A DNA stretch of 64,000 nt from Streptomyces sp. NRRL S-340 (GCF_000720185.1 NZ_JOIY01000020.1:62001-126000); one strand, 5' to 3'; counted from the stretch's first letter, positions 37,709 through 48,033 are shown. The notes: generated by a model from the letters alone, not told the origin. Numbers and translations: made by a program.

Positions 37709-39129
37709 GGAAGGACCTCCGGGGCGGTAAACGGTTCGTACGGTGACGACTGTGATGACGGCGATGTCTGCGCTGACGGCGCCTTCGGGGGCTGTGCGTG
37801 CTGTGCCGGCGGTGCGGACCGCGCGGACTGCGCGGTCCGTGAGGACTGTGAGGTCCGGGAGGACCGTGATGAGGGCGAGGGGGAGGACGGGGAGGACACC
37901 GTGCGGGACCGTCCGGTTCCGGCCTCCTCGTCGAGAGCCGGGTGTTCCTGCGCGCGGTCCCGGTCGCGTGCCTGGCGGCCGGCCGCCGCCTCCGGCAGCC
38001 GCAGCGTGAAGGTGGACCCCTGTCCCTCGGCGCTCCACACCGTGACCTCCCCGCCGTGCGAGGCGACCACGTGCTTGACGATCGCGAGGCCCAGGCCGGT
38101 GCCGCCGGTGGCCCGTGAGCGGGCCGGGTCCACGCGGTAGAAGCGCTCGAAGATGCGCTCCTTGTCCTTGTCGGAGATGCCGATGCCCTGGTCGGTGACG
38201 GCGATCTCGACGAGGTCCCCGCCCGGCACGGTGATCCTGCGGGCGGCGATGCCGACGCGGGTGCGGGCCGGGGAGTAGTTGACGGCGTTCTCGACGAGGT
38301 TGCCGAGGGCCGCGGCGAGCTGGCCTCGGTTGCCCCAGACCCGCAGGTCGGCGGTGCCACCGGTGGCCATGGTGATCTGCTTGGTGCCGGCCTGGTGGCG
38401 GCAGCGGTCGATGGCCTCGGCGACGAGTTCGTCGACGCGCACCGGCTCGGCGTCCTCCAGGGGGTCGTCGTTCTGCACCCGGGAGAGGTCGATCAGCTCC
38501 TGGACCAGGTTGGTCAGCCGGGTCGCCTCGATCTGCATGCGTCCGGCGAAGCGCTGCACGGCCTCCGGCTCGTCCGAGGCGTCCATGACGGCCTCGGAGA
38601 GGAGGGAGAGCGCGCCGACGGGCGTCTTCAGCTCGTGGCTCACATTGGCGACGAAGTCGCGTCGTACGGCCTCGATCCGGCGGGCCTCGGTCAGGTCCTC
38701 GACGAGCAGCAGCACCAGACGCGACCCCAGCGGCGCCACGCGGGCGGAGACCGCGAGGGCCTCGCCACGCCCGGTGCCGCGCCGCGGCAGGTCCAGCTCG
38801 ACCTGCCGTATCTCCCCGTCCCGCCGGGTGTCGCGGGCCATCTGGAGCATGGGCTCCACGGCCAGCTTGCCGCCGCGGACCAGCCCGAGGGCGTACGCGG
38901 CGGAGCTGGCCTTGACGACGGCGTCGGCCTCGTCGAGGACGACGGCGGAGGAGCGCAGCACGGACAGCACCGTGTCCACGCCGGGCGGCAGCACCGCGTC
39001 GGTGTGCAGGGAGGTACGCGTCGGACGCTTCTGCTCCCGTTCACTGAAGCGGAACGCCAGCATGGCGATCACACCGGTGAGCACTCCGGCGATCGCTGCC
39101 GCTGCGGCGACCGCCGCGTTCACGTCCAT
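37705..39129 (-). CDS. phoR: Phosphate sensor histidine kinase PhoR
   Basis: 474 aa. One N-terminal helix (about 7-26), a PAS-like sensor region, His165 in FVANVSHELKTPVG, and an ATPase domain with LVENAVNYS, DQGIGI and GGTGLGLAIV. From about residue 390 there is a long Ser/Arg/Pro/Gln-rich low-complexity tail (SSPSSPSPSSRSSRTSQSS…) encoded by imperfect CGTGAGGAC-like DNA repeats. I recall the S. coelicolor protein as roughly 425 aa, so this tail looks like an extension. A TAACCT box 6 nt before the ATG suggests a leaderless phoRP transcript. Confidence 0.95.
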   Translation of the reverse strand: MDVNAAVAAAAAIAGVLTGVIAMLAFRFSEREQKRPTRTSLHTDAVLPPGVDTVLSVLRSSAVVLDEADAVVKASSAAYALGLVRGGKLAVEPMLQMARDTRRDGEIRQVELDLPRRGTGRGEALAVSARVAPLGSRLVLLLVEDLTEARRIEAVRRDFVANVSHELKTPVGALSLLSEAVMDASDEPEAVQRFAGRMQIEATRLTNLVQELIDLSRVQNDDPLEDAEPVRVDELVAEAIDRCRHQAGTKQITMATGGTADLRVWGNRGQLAAALGNLVENAVNYSPARTRVGIAARRITVPGGDLVEIAVTDQGIGISDKDKERIFERFYRVDPARSRATGGTGLGLAIVKHVVASHGGEVTVWSAEGQGSTFTLRLPEAAAGRQARDRDRAQEHPALDEEAGTGRSRTVSSPSSPSPSSRSSRTSQSSRTAQSARSAPPAQHAQPPKAPSAQTSPSSQSSPYEPFTAPEVLP

Positions 39130-39141
39130 GCGACCAGGTTA
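39130..39141 (-). promoter_or_regulatory. Leaderless promoter -10 box (TAACCT) of phoRP
   Basis: TAACCT on the minus strand (39141-39136) lies 6 nt before the phoR ATG at 39129. Confidence 0.5.
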
Positions 39142-39202
39142 GGCATGGGGTACGACCTGCCCGCACCCGTCCGGGTGCGACCTCGAACACTCGTCGCCCA
39201 GA

Positions 39203-39235
39203 GTTCACCTTGGAGCCAGCGACGGTTCACTTGAG
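39203..39235. promoter_or_regulatory. PHO box in the phoRP-phoU divergent region
   Basis: GTTCACC at 39203 and GTTCACT at 39225 are direct repeats exactly 22 bp apart, that is, two 11-bp units out of three, as in Streptomyces PhoP operators. It lies between divergent phoR and phoU and should mediate PhoP autoregulation. Confidence 0.8.
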
Positions 39236-39342
39236 GTGACGGAAACGGACGCGTACGGGCCGGAACGTGGGAGCGTGGGGATCGCACCCCCGACTGGCAC
39301 CCCTGGCCGGCACGAACGAAGACGTACGAGAGGGAACCGACG

Positions 39343-40032
39343 ATGCGGGACGCGTACCACGAGGAACTGGACTCGATCGGCGACGGACTGGTGGAGATGG
39401 CCCGGCTGGTCGGGTCGGCCATCGGGCGCGCCACGACCGCCATCCTCGACGCCGATCTGAAGCTGGCCGAGAGTGTGATCGAGGCCGACCAGAAGGTCGA
39501 CGAACTCCACCACGACCTGGAGGCCCGGGCCATAGCCCTGCTGGCCCGGCAGCAGCCGGTGGCGACGGACCTGCGGATCGTCGTCACCTCGCTGCGGATG
39601 TCCGCGGATCTGGAGCGCTCCGGCGACCTGGCCCAGCACGTGGCGAAGCTGGCGCGGCTGCGCTTCCCGGAGCGGGCGGTCCCGCAGGACCTGCACGCCA
39701 CCATCCTGGAGATGGGGCAGCTCGCCCAGCGCCTGATGGCGAAGGCCGCCGAGGTGATCATCACCAAGGACGTCGACCTGGCCCTCCAGCTGGAGCAGGA
39801 CGACGACGAGATGGACCTGCTGCACCGCACCCTCTTCCAGCACCTGATCGACGACCGCTGGAAGCACGGCATCGAGACCGCCGTGGACGTCACCCTGCTC
39901 GGCCGCTACTACGAGCGGTACGCCGACCACGCGGTGGCGGTGGCCAAGCGGGTGGTCTACCTCGTCACGGGCGAGCACGCCGACGATCTCCAGCAGGACA
40001 TCCAGCCGGTGACGAAGGTCGACGGGGCCTGA
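39343..40032 (+). CDS. phoU: Phosphate-signalling regulator PhoU
   Basis: 229 aa, full length, two three-helix PhoU repeats. Metal-binding E/DxxxD pockets are present in EADQKVDELHHDLEARAIALL and DDDEMDLLHRTLFQHL, and YYERYADHAVAVAKRVVYLVTGE closes the second repeat. It modulates PhoR signalling and phosphate uptake. GAGGGA precedes the ATG. It is divergent from phoRP across the PHO box. Confidence 0.95.
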   Translation: MRDAYHEELDSIGDGLVEMARLVGSAIGRATTAILDADLKLAESVIEADQKVDELHHDLEARAIALLARQQPVATDLRIVVTSLRMSADLERSGDLAQHVAKLARLRFPERAVPQDLHATILEMGQLAQRLMAKAAEVIITKDVDLALQLEQDDDEMDLLHRTLFQHLIDDRWKHGIETAVDVTLLGRYYERYADHAVAVAKRVVYLVTGEHADDLQQDIQPVTKVDGA

Positions 40033-40279
40033 GCGGAGGGACGGCGGGCGGCGGTCCGGGCGACCGTCGGTCCCGGGCGGCGGGCCTGGGCGACCGTCGG
40101 TCCCGGCGGCGGGCGGTGGCCCCGGGCGGGCGGCGGGCCCCGGCGGCCGGCCGCGGGTGGTGAGCCGCGGTCCCGGGCGCCGGGGTCCCGGGGCGTGGGG
40201 GACGAGCCACTGTGCGCCGTTGATGCGCCCGGCGGAACGGGCATGGAATGGGCGAAGGCACCAGCCTCTAGGAGGACCC

Positions 40280-40435
40280 ATGGCCGAATCCCCCAGCAAC
40301 GCTCCCGACCCCGCCGGGAACCGTGAGACCGAGCAGCCCGCCGAGCCCAGGCGCCTCCCGCTCCTCGCAGCCTGCGGCTGCGGCTCGGGCTGCGGCTGCG
40401 GCTGCCAGTCGGGCGGCCCCTGCCAGTGCGGCTGA
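40280..40435 (+). CDS. Small Cys-rich peptide (51 aa)
   Basis: ATG at 40280 directly behind a strong AGGAGG. The first 30 residues are hydrophilic (MAESPSNAPDPAGNRETEQP…). The C-terminal 20 contain seven Cys in CGCGSGCGCGCQSGGPCQCG, a pattern like a metallothionein or metal-chelating tail. There is no signal peptide. A strong terminator follows 13 bp later, so this is a discrete gene lying after phoU. No family name is known to me. Thiol/metal binding is inferred from composition only; a ribosomal-peptide precursor is an alternative, but no modification genes are near. Confidence 0.7.
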   Translation: MAESPSNAPDPAGNRETEQPAEPRRLPLLAACGCGSGCGCGCQSGGPCQCG

Positions 40436-40447
40436 CAGGACGACTCG

Positions 40448-40483
40448 ACGCGGGGCCCCGGCGATGCCGCCGGGGCCCCGCGT
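40448..40483 (+). terminator. Hairpin terminator after the Cys-rich peptide gene
   Basis: Perfect 15-bp stem ACGCGGGGCCCCGGC with complement, 6-nt loop. Confidence 0.85.
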
Positions 40484-40817
40484 CACGTGGGGGCCCCGCG
40501 TCACGTGGGAGTCCGTTCCCGGCGGGTGGGCGCCGACTCCCTCTCCGTTACCCACTTTGGGGTGACGGAGCCGGCGCGTGCCGGGACTTCGCACCCGTCG
40601 GGGCGTCAGAAACCACAGAGGACACCTGGATGGGCATTACATCCGAGAGTCACGGAAATATGGCCAATCAGTAACAGGGTGCGCGCACTGCCAGCATTTC
40701 GTTGCAGACCGGACAAAGTGTGGGGCGCGGCCGACCCGGCCGCCACCGCACACCGCACACCGCCCCGCGCGGCCCGGATCCGCGCCCGGCGGGTGCTCGT
40801 ACCAGCAGGGAGAGCCT
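40484..40817. other. Intergenic region upstream of the lamin-tail gene
   Basis: No gene seen. CGCGTCACGTGGG occurs twice in direct repeat (about 40479 and 40498), each containing the palindrome CACGTG. A less GC-rich stretch (40615-40680) may hold the promoter. GGGAGAG precedes the GTG at 40818. Confidence 0.4.
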
Positions 40818-41354
40818 GTGTCCGTGTCCGTTTCCGTCTCCTGGACCGCCCGCCGTCTGACCGCGGCCGCCGCCGCAGCCGGTGCGTTGATCGGGACGGC
40901 GGCGCTGCCCGCGTCCGCGGCCGACCACGCCCCGCACGCCCACCCGCGCCACACGCACCGCCAGGGCGTGATGATCAGCGGCGTCCACCTCGAGAACAGG
41001 GACCGCGCCCACCACTTCGCCCGTGCGCTGAACACGGAGTGGGTGGAGATCACCAACAACAGCCGCCGCGACGTCAACCTCGCCGGATGGACGCTGGCCG
41101 ACGAGCACGGCCACACCTACACCTTCCGCCACTACCGTCTCGACGGCGGCGCCACGGTCCGCGTCCACACCGGCTACGGCCACGACACCCGCCGTGACCT
41201 CTACCAGGACCGCCGCGTCTCCGTCTGGGACCGGCACGACACGGCCACCCTGCGCAACGACCACCACCGCTTCGTCGACTCCGTCAGCTGGGGCGGCGAC
41301 CGCCACGGCGACCAGCACCGCGACGGCCGGCACCGCGGGGACCACCGCCGCTGA
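40818..41354 (+). CDS. Secreted lamin-tail-domain protein
   Basis: 178 aa from the GTG at 40818. A Sec signal peptide ends ASAADH (about residue 33). The mature protein is a lamin-tail (LTD) Ig-like domain: EWVEITNNSRRDVNLAGWTLADEHGHTYTF, then DGGATVRVHTGYG and RFVDSVSWGG. The C-terminal 20 residues are His/Asp/Arg-rich. Such secreted LTD proteins are common in Streptomyces; they may mediate binding to surfaces or nucleic acid, but no function is proven. Confidence 0.82.
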   Translation: MSVSVSVSWTARRLTAAAAAAGALIGTAALPASAADHAPHAHPRHTHRQGVMISGVHLENRDRAHHFARALNTEWVEITNNSRRDVNLAGWTLADEHGHTYTFRHYRLDGGATVRVHTGYGHDTRRDLYQDRRVSVWDRHDTATLRNDHHRFVDSVSWGGDRHGDQHRDGRHRGDHRR

Positions 41355-41577
41355 TCCGGACGGTACGCGGCCGGTCCTCGGCCCCCTCTCCGCCACCGGG
41401 AACCCGGGAAGCACGGAGAGGGGGCTCCTCCGCGTCCAGGGGACCCGGGGGCGGGTCCGGAGAAGACGGACGCGCCACGACGGCCGGCGGACGAGGGGAC
41501 GCGGCGAACGAGGCGGACCGCGTCCCCACCGGGGAGCCGGCACGGAGAGCACGCACGGCAGCGGTTCCGCCCTGCTC

Positions 41578-41817
41578 GTGCCCGTCCTGCTTGTGGCCGT
41601 CCTGCTCATGGCTGTCCTGGTCGTGGCTGTCCTGGTCGTGGCTGTCCTGGTCGTGGCGGTGGTGATCCGGCGGCGGTTACGCGCCCGCCGGGTGCCGCGC
41701 AACGGCTCGCCGGTCGTCCCGCCGGTCTTCGCCGTCCTGGGCACCCTGGCCGCCGTCCGGCCCGAACCCGTCCCCGCCCCCGTCCCCGTCCCCGTCCCCG
41801 TCCCCGACCGATCCTGA
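41578..41817 (+). CDS. Possible small Val-rich membrane peptide built on 15-bp repeats
   Basis: A 79-aa reading frame from the GTG at 41578. Residues 1-30 are almost purely Val/Ala/Leu (repeats of VAVLV encoded by four 15-bp units), then RRRLRARR, then a Pro/Val tail (PVPVPVPV) encoded by CCCGTC hexamers. The topology (hydrophobic helix plus positive stop-transfer) looks protein-like. However, there is no good ribosome-binding site and the frame extends far upstream, so it may be a non-coding repeat tract. Confidence 0.25.
   Translation: MPVLLVAVLLMAVLVVAVLVVAVLVVAVVIRRRLRARRVPRNGSPVVPPVFAVLGTLAAVRPEPVPAPVPVPVPVPDRS
41593..41652. repeat. Four tandem 15-bp units
   Basis: GTGGCCGTCCTGCTC, ATGGCTGTCCTGGTC, then GTGGCTGTCCTGGTC twice, perfectly in phase. 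About 100 bp further, a CCCGTC hexamer tract runs 41768-41806. Confidence 0.85.
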
Positions 41818-41821
41818 CCAG

Positions 41822-41873
41822 CTCAAACCGGTTCCGCCCGGTTTGAGTCAGCGGCAACCGGTTCCGAACCGGT
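41822..41873. promoter_or_regulatory. Two palindromes upstream of the UvrA-like gene
   Basis: CTCAAACCGG-(6 nt)-CCGGTTTGAG at 41822-41847 and ACCGGTT-CCG-AACCGGT at 41857-41873. They share the core AACCGGTTCCG in direct orientation. They lie 100-150 bp before the ATG at 41972. The first could also act as a terminator; the pair looks like a two-site operator. Confidence 0.5.
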
Positions 41874-41971
41874 CAGGAATCGAGAAGCGCGCCCGCGCGG
41901 GCCACGGTTACCGTGGCGGCGACGGACACCACGGCGGGACGCGCCGGCGGACGGCGAGGGACGGAGACACG

Positions 41972-44410
<2,439 letters not shown>

Positions 44411-44437
44411 ACCGGTCCGGCGGGGTCGCTTCCCCGG

Positions 44438-45268
44438 TCAGGCCCTGCCCTTGACGACCTTCCGCACCCAGTCCGCGTAGGCAGGAGCGCTGGTGTAGAG
44501 CCCGGGTCCGTCGGAGCAGGCGACGCCCGGGGCGCCGGGACCCGATGTCACGCCCACGAGTTCCCATCGCCCGCTGTGGCCACGCTGGAGCTGCGGCCCA
44601 CCGGAGTCCCCGAAACAGGCCATGGCGTGCGGGACCCGGCTGATGGTGCACAGCCGCGTGCCGTTCGCGTACCCGGGGGCGCACTCGGACGCGGTTCCCA
44701 GCCGGGTCTCCAGCTCCTGCAACCGGTCCGGGAAGACCGCGTCCGGCAGCCGGGTGATGTCCTTGACGGTGCCGAAGCCCAGGAGCCGGGTCGGGGTGCC
44801 GGGCTCCCCGGCCCGCCCCGCGATCCGGACGGGCTTCTCACCGACCGGCCGGTCGAGCCGGATCAACGCGACGTCGTCCTTGTTCGCTGCCGCTCCCTGG
44901 CCGTTCACGTACCCGGGGTGCACCACGATCTTCACGATCTTCCGCACGGTGCCCCCGGACAGGCGGTGCGCGCTGCCGATCCGGACGGTCCCCTTCAGCT
45001 TGATCTCCGGCTCGGCCACGCAGTGGGCCGCCGTCAGCACCCACTGCCGGTCGATCAGTGACGCCCCGCAGGTGCCGTCGTCCATGGCCGCCGACGGGGC
45101 GGTCTCCGGAATCGTCGCCATGAACGGGTAACGCTCGGTGGAATCCGTCCCGTTGACGATCGCCTGGGCACTGCCGTTCATGGTGGTGGCGCACGCCGCG
45201 GCGGCGAGAGCGACGACAGCGGCGGCCCGCGCGGTACGACGGCGCGCCGCCCACTTCAAGCTGAACAC
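44438..45268 (-). CDS. Secreted trypsin-like serine protease (S1 family)
   Basis: 276 aa. Sec signal peptide with a basic start (KWAARRRTARA) and cleavage near SAQA-IVNG. The mature protein starts IVNGTDSTERYPFMATI, so a propeptide is short or absent. The triad is in LTAAHC, DDVALIRLD and CFGDSGGPQL. The Asp of trypsin-like S1 specificity is in the expected region before ACFGDSGGP. At least three disulfides are possible. It is exported to digest extracellular protein. AGGGAAGGGA precedes the ATG. Confidence 0.9.
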   Translation of the reverse strand: MFSLKWAARRRTARAAAVVALAAAACATTMNGSAQAIVNGTDSTERYPFMATIPETAPSAAMDDGTCGASLIDRQWVLTAAHCVAEPEIKLKGTVRIGSAHRLSGGTVRKIVKIVVHPGYVNGQGAAANKDDVALIRLDRPVGEKPVRIAGRAGEPGTPTRLLGFGTVKDITRLPDAVFPDRLQELETRLGTASECAPGYANGTRLCTISRVPHAMACFGDSGGPQLQRGHSGRWELVGVTSGPGAPGVACSDGPGLYTSAPAYADWVRKVVKGRA

Positions 45269-45524
45269 GAAGGATCCCTTCCCTGGAGGCTGTGAACACC
45301 TCCAGCCTCCGCCACCGCCCTCCCCCGAACCACCCGGCGACCTGCCCGATCCACGGTGGGGAGAACCCCCTGCTCAGGGGGGTGACAGCTACAGACGGGA
45401 AGTCGCCGGCAGGGCTCTGGTCCTCGGTGTGCGCCATGACCGGCCCCCGGGATCCGGTGGCGGCCGGCGGCCTCCAGGATCACCGGGCCCCTGCTGATCC
45501 GGCAGTGGGCGCGGGGGGGGCGGA

Positions 45525-46376
45525 TCACCCGTAGACGATCCCGAACTGGTAGCCCTGCACGGCGGGGTTGAAGATCTTGGGTGCAGGACCGCCCGCTTCC
45601 CGCACGGACACGGAGACCTCGTACTTCTCACCGGGTACCAGGGGCTTGCGCACCTCGTACTCCTTCCACTGCGGGCCGTCCTTCGGCGTCGGCCAGGCCG
45701 GCAACCCGTAAGCCGCCATGCCGTTGGGTGCGGACGCACCCGGATAGACGACCGTCCTGCCGGTGTGGTCCGCCAGCCACATGTAGACATCGACCAGAGC
45801 GTGTCCGGACGTCGTGCGCCACTCGGCACTCATGTACAGGTGGCCGCCGTCGACCCGGCCGCACGCCTTGACCTGCACACGGTCGGCCCCGGAATCGCGC
45901 CACCCGGTGCAACGCGTCGCCGGGTCGGGCAGCAGGGCGGCAGCGGACTCGGACGCTTTGGGACTCGGTGCCGGCTCCTGCTCTGCACGCTGCGCCGGCG
46001 CTCCACTGACCGGCATGCTCGACGTGTCAGCGGTTGCTTTGCCGGACGGCTCCGGGGTGGCACTCGGCGTAGGTGACGCAGAGGGAGAGGCGGAGACCGT
46101 GACGGCGGGCGCTTTGGCGTCACCCACGGGCGCCGTATCGACCGCGCTGTGCCGTTCCCAAAGGTCGATGCCCACGAGCCCGCCGAGCACCAGGACCGTC
46201 ACACCTGCCAGTGACCAGGCGACACGCATCTTCAACGAACGCGGTGGCGCGTAGTGGTGGTGCTCGTTGATCGTCTGGTCCCGGCTGGCCTGATAGGTGC
46301 GTGCTTGGTCGCTCGGCTTCGCCGTGAACGACTGGCCACCGGAAGGTTCGGCGGGAGAGGCGGGCTGTCTGGTCAT
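45525..46376 (-). CDS. Single-pass membrane protein with N-terminal QTINE motif
   Basis: 283 aa from the ATG at 46376, overlapping the upstream stop (ATGA). Cytoplasmic residues 1-50 contain the motif F17-H39 with core YQASRDQTINEH, which aligns without gaps to the C-terminus of the upstream protein. One helix at about 51-71, a Ser/Pro/Thr-rich linker (75-145), and an extracellular C-terminal domain (about 150-283) with two Cys (CTGW, KACG) and YMSAEWRTTSGHALVDVYMWLAD. No enzyme family is recognised. Coupling and the shared motif suggest that the two proteins work together at the membrane. Confidence 0.7.
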   Translation of the reverse strand: MTRQPASPAEPSGGQSFTAKPSDQARTYQASRDQTINEHHHYAPPRSLKMRVAWSLAGVTVLVLGGLVGIDLWERHSAVDTAPVGDAKAPAVTVSASPSASPTPSATPEPSGKATADTSSMPVSGAPAQRAEQEPAPSPKASESAAALLPDPATRCTGWRDSGADRVQVKACGRVDGGHLYMSAEWRTTSGHALVDVYMWLADHTGRTVVYPGASAPNGMAAYGLPAWPTPKDGPQWKEYEVRKPLVPGEKYEVSVSVREAGGPAPKIFNPAVQGYQFGIVYG

Positions 46377-46395
46377 CGCTCGTTGATCGTCTGGT
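46262..46395. repeat. 18-bp direct repeat marking the shared protein motif
   Basis: GCTCGTTGATCGTCTGGT occurs at 46262-46279 and again at 46378-46395. On the minus strand both copies encode QTINE, one at the N-terminus of the membrane protein and one at the C-terminus of the upstream protein. This points to duplication of the motif. Confidence 0.85.
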
Positions 46396-46786
46396 TCCCC
46401 GCGGACTGGTAGATGCGCCCGTGCCCGGACGCCGTGGCGTTGAACACCGTGGAGGTTCCCTGCGGGGGAGCGGGCAGGACGCCGGCGAGGTCCTCCGTCA
46501 GCACACGACGCAGTTCTTCGGCGAGGTCGGGGCGGGTGGCGAGCAACCGTCGGAAACGCAGGCGCCACTCTTCGGCCGAGTCCTCGGCGACATCTCCTTC
46601 CGGAGCGGCCAGGAGCAGTGTGCGCGTCTCGGTGAGGTCCGCCTCCACCGTGCCTGCACGCTCCGGGTACGCACGCCGCCAGAGGGAGCCGACCGAGTCC
46701 TGTGCCCGCTGCCACAGATCGGTGGTCAGAGCCGACACCACTGCGGTCCCCGCAGTCGAGGCGAGAGCCATCAACTCCGCTTCCAC
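46373..46786 (-). CDS. Small helical protein with C-terminal QTINE motif
   Basis: 137 aa from the GTG at 46786 with AAGGAG 8 nt upstream. Residues 1-100 are amphipathic helices (LMALASTAGTAVVSALTTDLWQRAQDSVG… and EEWRLRFRRLLATRPDLAEELRRVL), a composition seen in small Streptomyces proteins of unknown role. Residues 115-137 (ending GRIYQSAGNQTINER) match the start of the next protein at 11 of 23 positions. It may be a regulator or adaptor for that membrane protein. No function is assigned. Confidence 0.7.
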   Translation of the reverse strand: MEAELMALASTAGTAVVSALTTDLWQRAQDSVGSLWRRAYPERAGTVEADLTETRTLLLAAPEGDVAEDSAEEWRLRFRRLLATRPDLAEELRRVLTEDLAGVLPAPPQGTSTVFNATASGHGRIYQSAGNQTINER

Positions 46787-46901
46787 TACCGCTCCTTATC
46801 GCTCACCGCGTACCCGACAGGGGGCGCCATCCTAGGGCATCGGCGGCCGGGTTCTGGCAGCAAACCCACACGCTGGGCGATCACCGTGCGAGCCCGCTGC
46901 C

Positions 46902-47350
46902 GACGACCAGTTCACCGGCCGCCGCCGCACCGTCCTGGCCGCCAACCCGGACGTGGCCGAAGCGATGGCCGGCCGCATCGTCGAGGAGGCACTGAAGCTC
47001 GTGGCAAACCTGCGCGAAGAACCCCGGCGTGGGCCTCGCTCCCTCACGGACCGTGCACGCGGGCTGGCACACGCTGGTCCTGCACACCGCCCTGTACGCC
47101 GAGCTGTGCGACGCACTCGGCGGCCACTTCGTCCACCACTGTCCGGGCCGGGCCCCGACGAACAGCGACCCACCGATCCTCCACCGCACCGAGAAGAAGA
47201 CCGTGGCTGCGGGATGGGAGCCGCCCCGGCGTACCGCGGGCAGGTCAGTCCCGAGACGACGGGACCGGCTTGTCACGATCGTCGTCGCTGCTGAACTTGA
47301 TCGGGCGATGTCGGACGATTGCCTGACAGGTGAGGGACGGGTCGGGTAGA
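46902..47350 (+). pseudogene. Decayed gene fragment with a frameshift near 47025
   Basis: Coding-like segments lie in two frames: DQFTGRRRTVLAANPDVAEAMAGRIVEEALKLVANL (from about 46905), then, shifted by +1, GLAPSRTVHAGWHTLVLHTALYAELCDALGGHFVHHCPG (about 47029-47150). The second part resembles a conserved streptomycete protein with a WH-x-(F/L)-(V/I)-LHT…YAEFC…F(I/V)HH pattern. Neither part has a proper start or full length, so I call it a remnant. A sequencing error is the alternative. Confidence 0.5.
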
Positions 47351-47359
47351 TGTGTGCGC

Positions 47360-47764
47360 GTGAACGACTCCACGCCCAGCGCGCCCACCTCCGAGGAAGG
47401 CGAGCCCACCTCGTTCGTCGAGAAGACGAAGAACTGGTACGGGAAGCACAGGACGAAGATCCGTGCCGCGTGCGGCGCAGTCGGCGGCGTGGCCGTGGTC
47501 GTTGCGGTCGTGGTCGCCAGGCAGGCCATGAAGCAGAACGCCACCGAGGACACCGCGGAGTCCGAGGACACCGGGTCGGCCGCCGAGTCCGTGGAGGAGG
47601 ACGAGCGGCGGAAACCTCCCGTCAGGCACTCGGTGTCCGGCTACACGAGGAGGCTCGCTGACGGCCGTGAAATTCCTGTGTCGGGTTATGAGCGGGGCGG
47701 CTCCTCGGAAGACGAGGGCCAGGACGAGGACGAGGACGAGGAGCCCGACGAAGACGCAGCCTGA
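47360..47764 (+). CDS. Small membrane protein with acidic C-terminus
   Basis: 134 aa from the GTG at 47360; earlier in-frame starts (47330, 47354) exist. A basic stretch (EKTKNWYGKHRTKIRAA) leads into one helix, CGAVGGVAVVVAVVVARQA (about 39-57). An acidic Ser/Thr segment and a repeated SGY motif (VSGYTRRLADGREIPVSGYERGG) follow. The last 20 residues are almost all Asp/Glu. No family was recognised. The acidic tail could bind cations or basic proteins. Confidence 0.55.
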   Translation: MNDSTPSAPTSEEGEPTSFVEKTKNWYGKHRTKIRAACGAVGGVAVVVAVVVARQAMKQNATEDTAESEDTGSAAESVEEDERRKPPVRHSVSGYTRRLADGREIPVSGYERGGSSEDEGQDEDEDEEPDEDAA

Positions 47765-47978
47765 GCGCGGACGAAGGTCACAGCGGCTGGCTTCGCCGTC
47801 CGGGACGCCATGCCCGCCTCGCAGGCGTCCCCGAGGAAGACGCGGCGGCAGCCGTCTCGGCCTCCATGCTGCGGGTGCCCGGGCAGAGGCGAGCGCCCAG
47901 CCGAAGCCGGACTTCCCGCAGCGCTGACGGCCCGATCAACCCGGCTGACGGCCCAGAGACGGCCCAGGGCAAGAGACA

Positions 47979-48015
47979 AGCCCCCTCCCGGCGGAAGACC
48001 CGCAGGCAGGGGGCT
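47979..48015 (-). terminator. Hairpin after gpmA
   Basis: AGCCCCCT pairs with AGGGGGCT across a 21-nt loop, directly beyond the gpmA stop on the minus strand. Confidence 0.5.
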
Positions 48016-48033
48016 CGGCTTACGCGTGGGCGC

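Noticed and set aside
40157..40279. N-terminal extension of the Cys-rich peptide
   Set aside because: The frame is open upstream, but a strong AGGAGG directly precedes the ATG at 40280 and the upstream residues are low-complexity.
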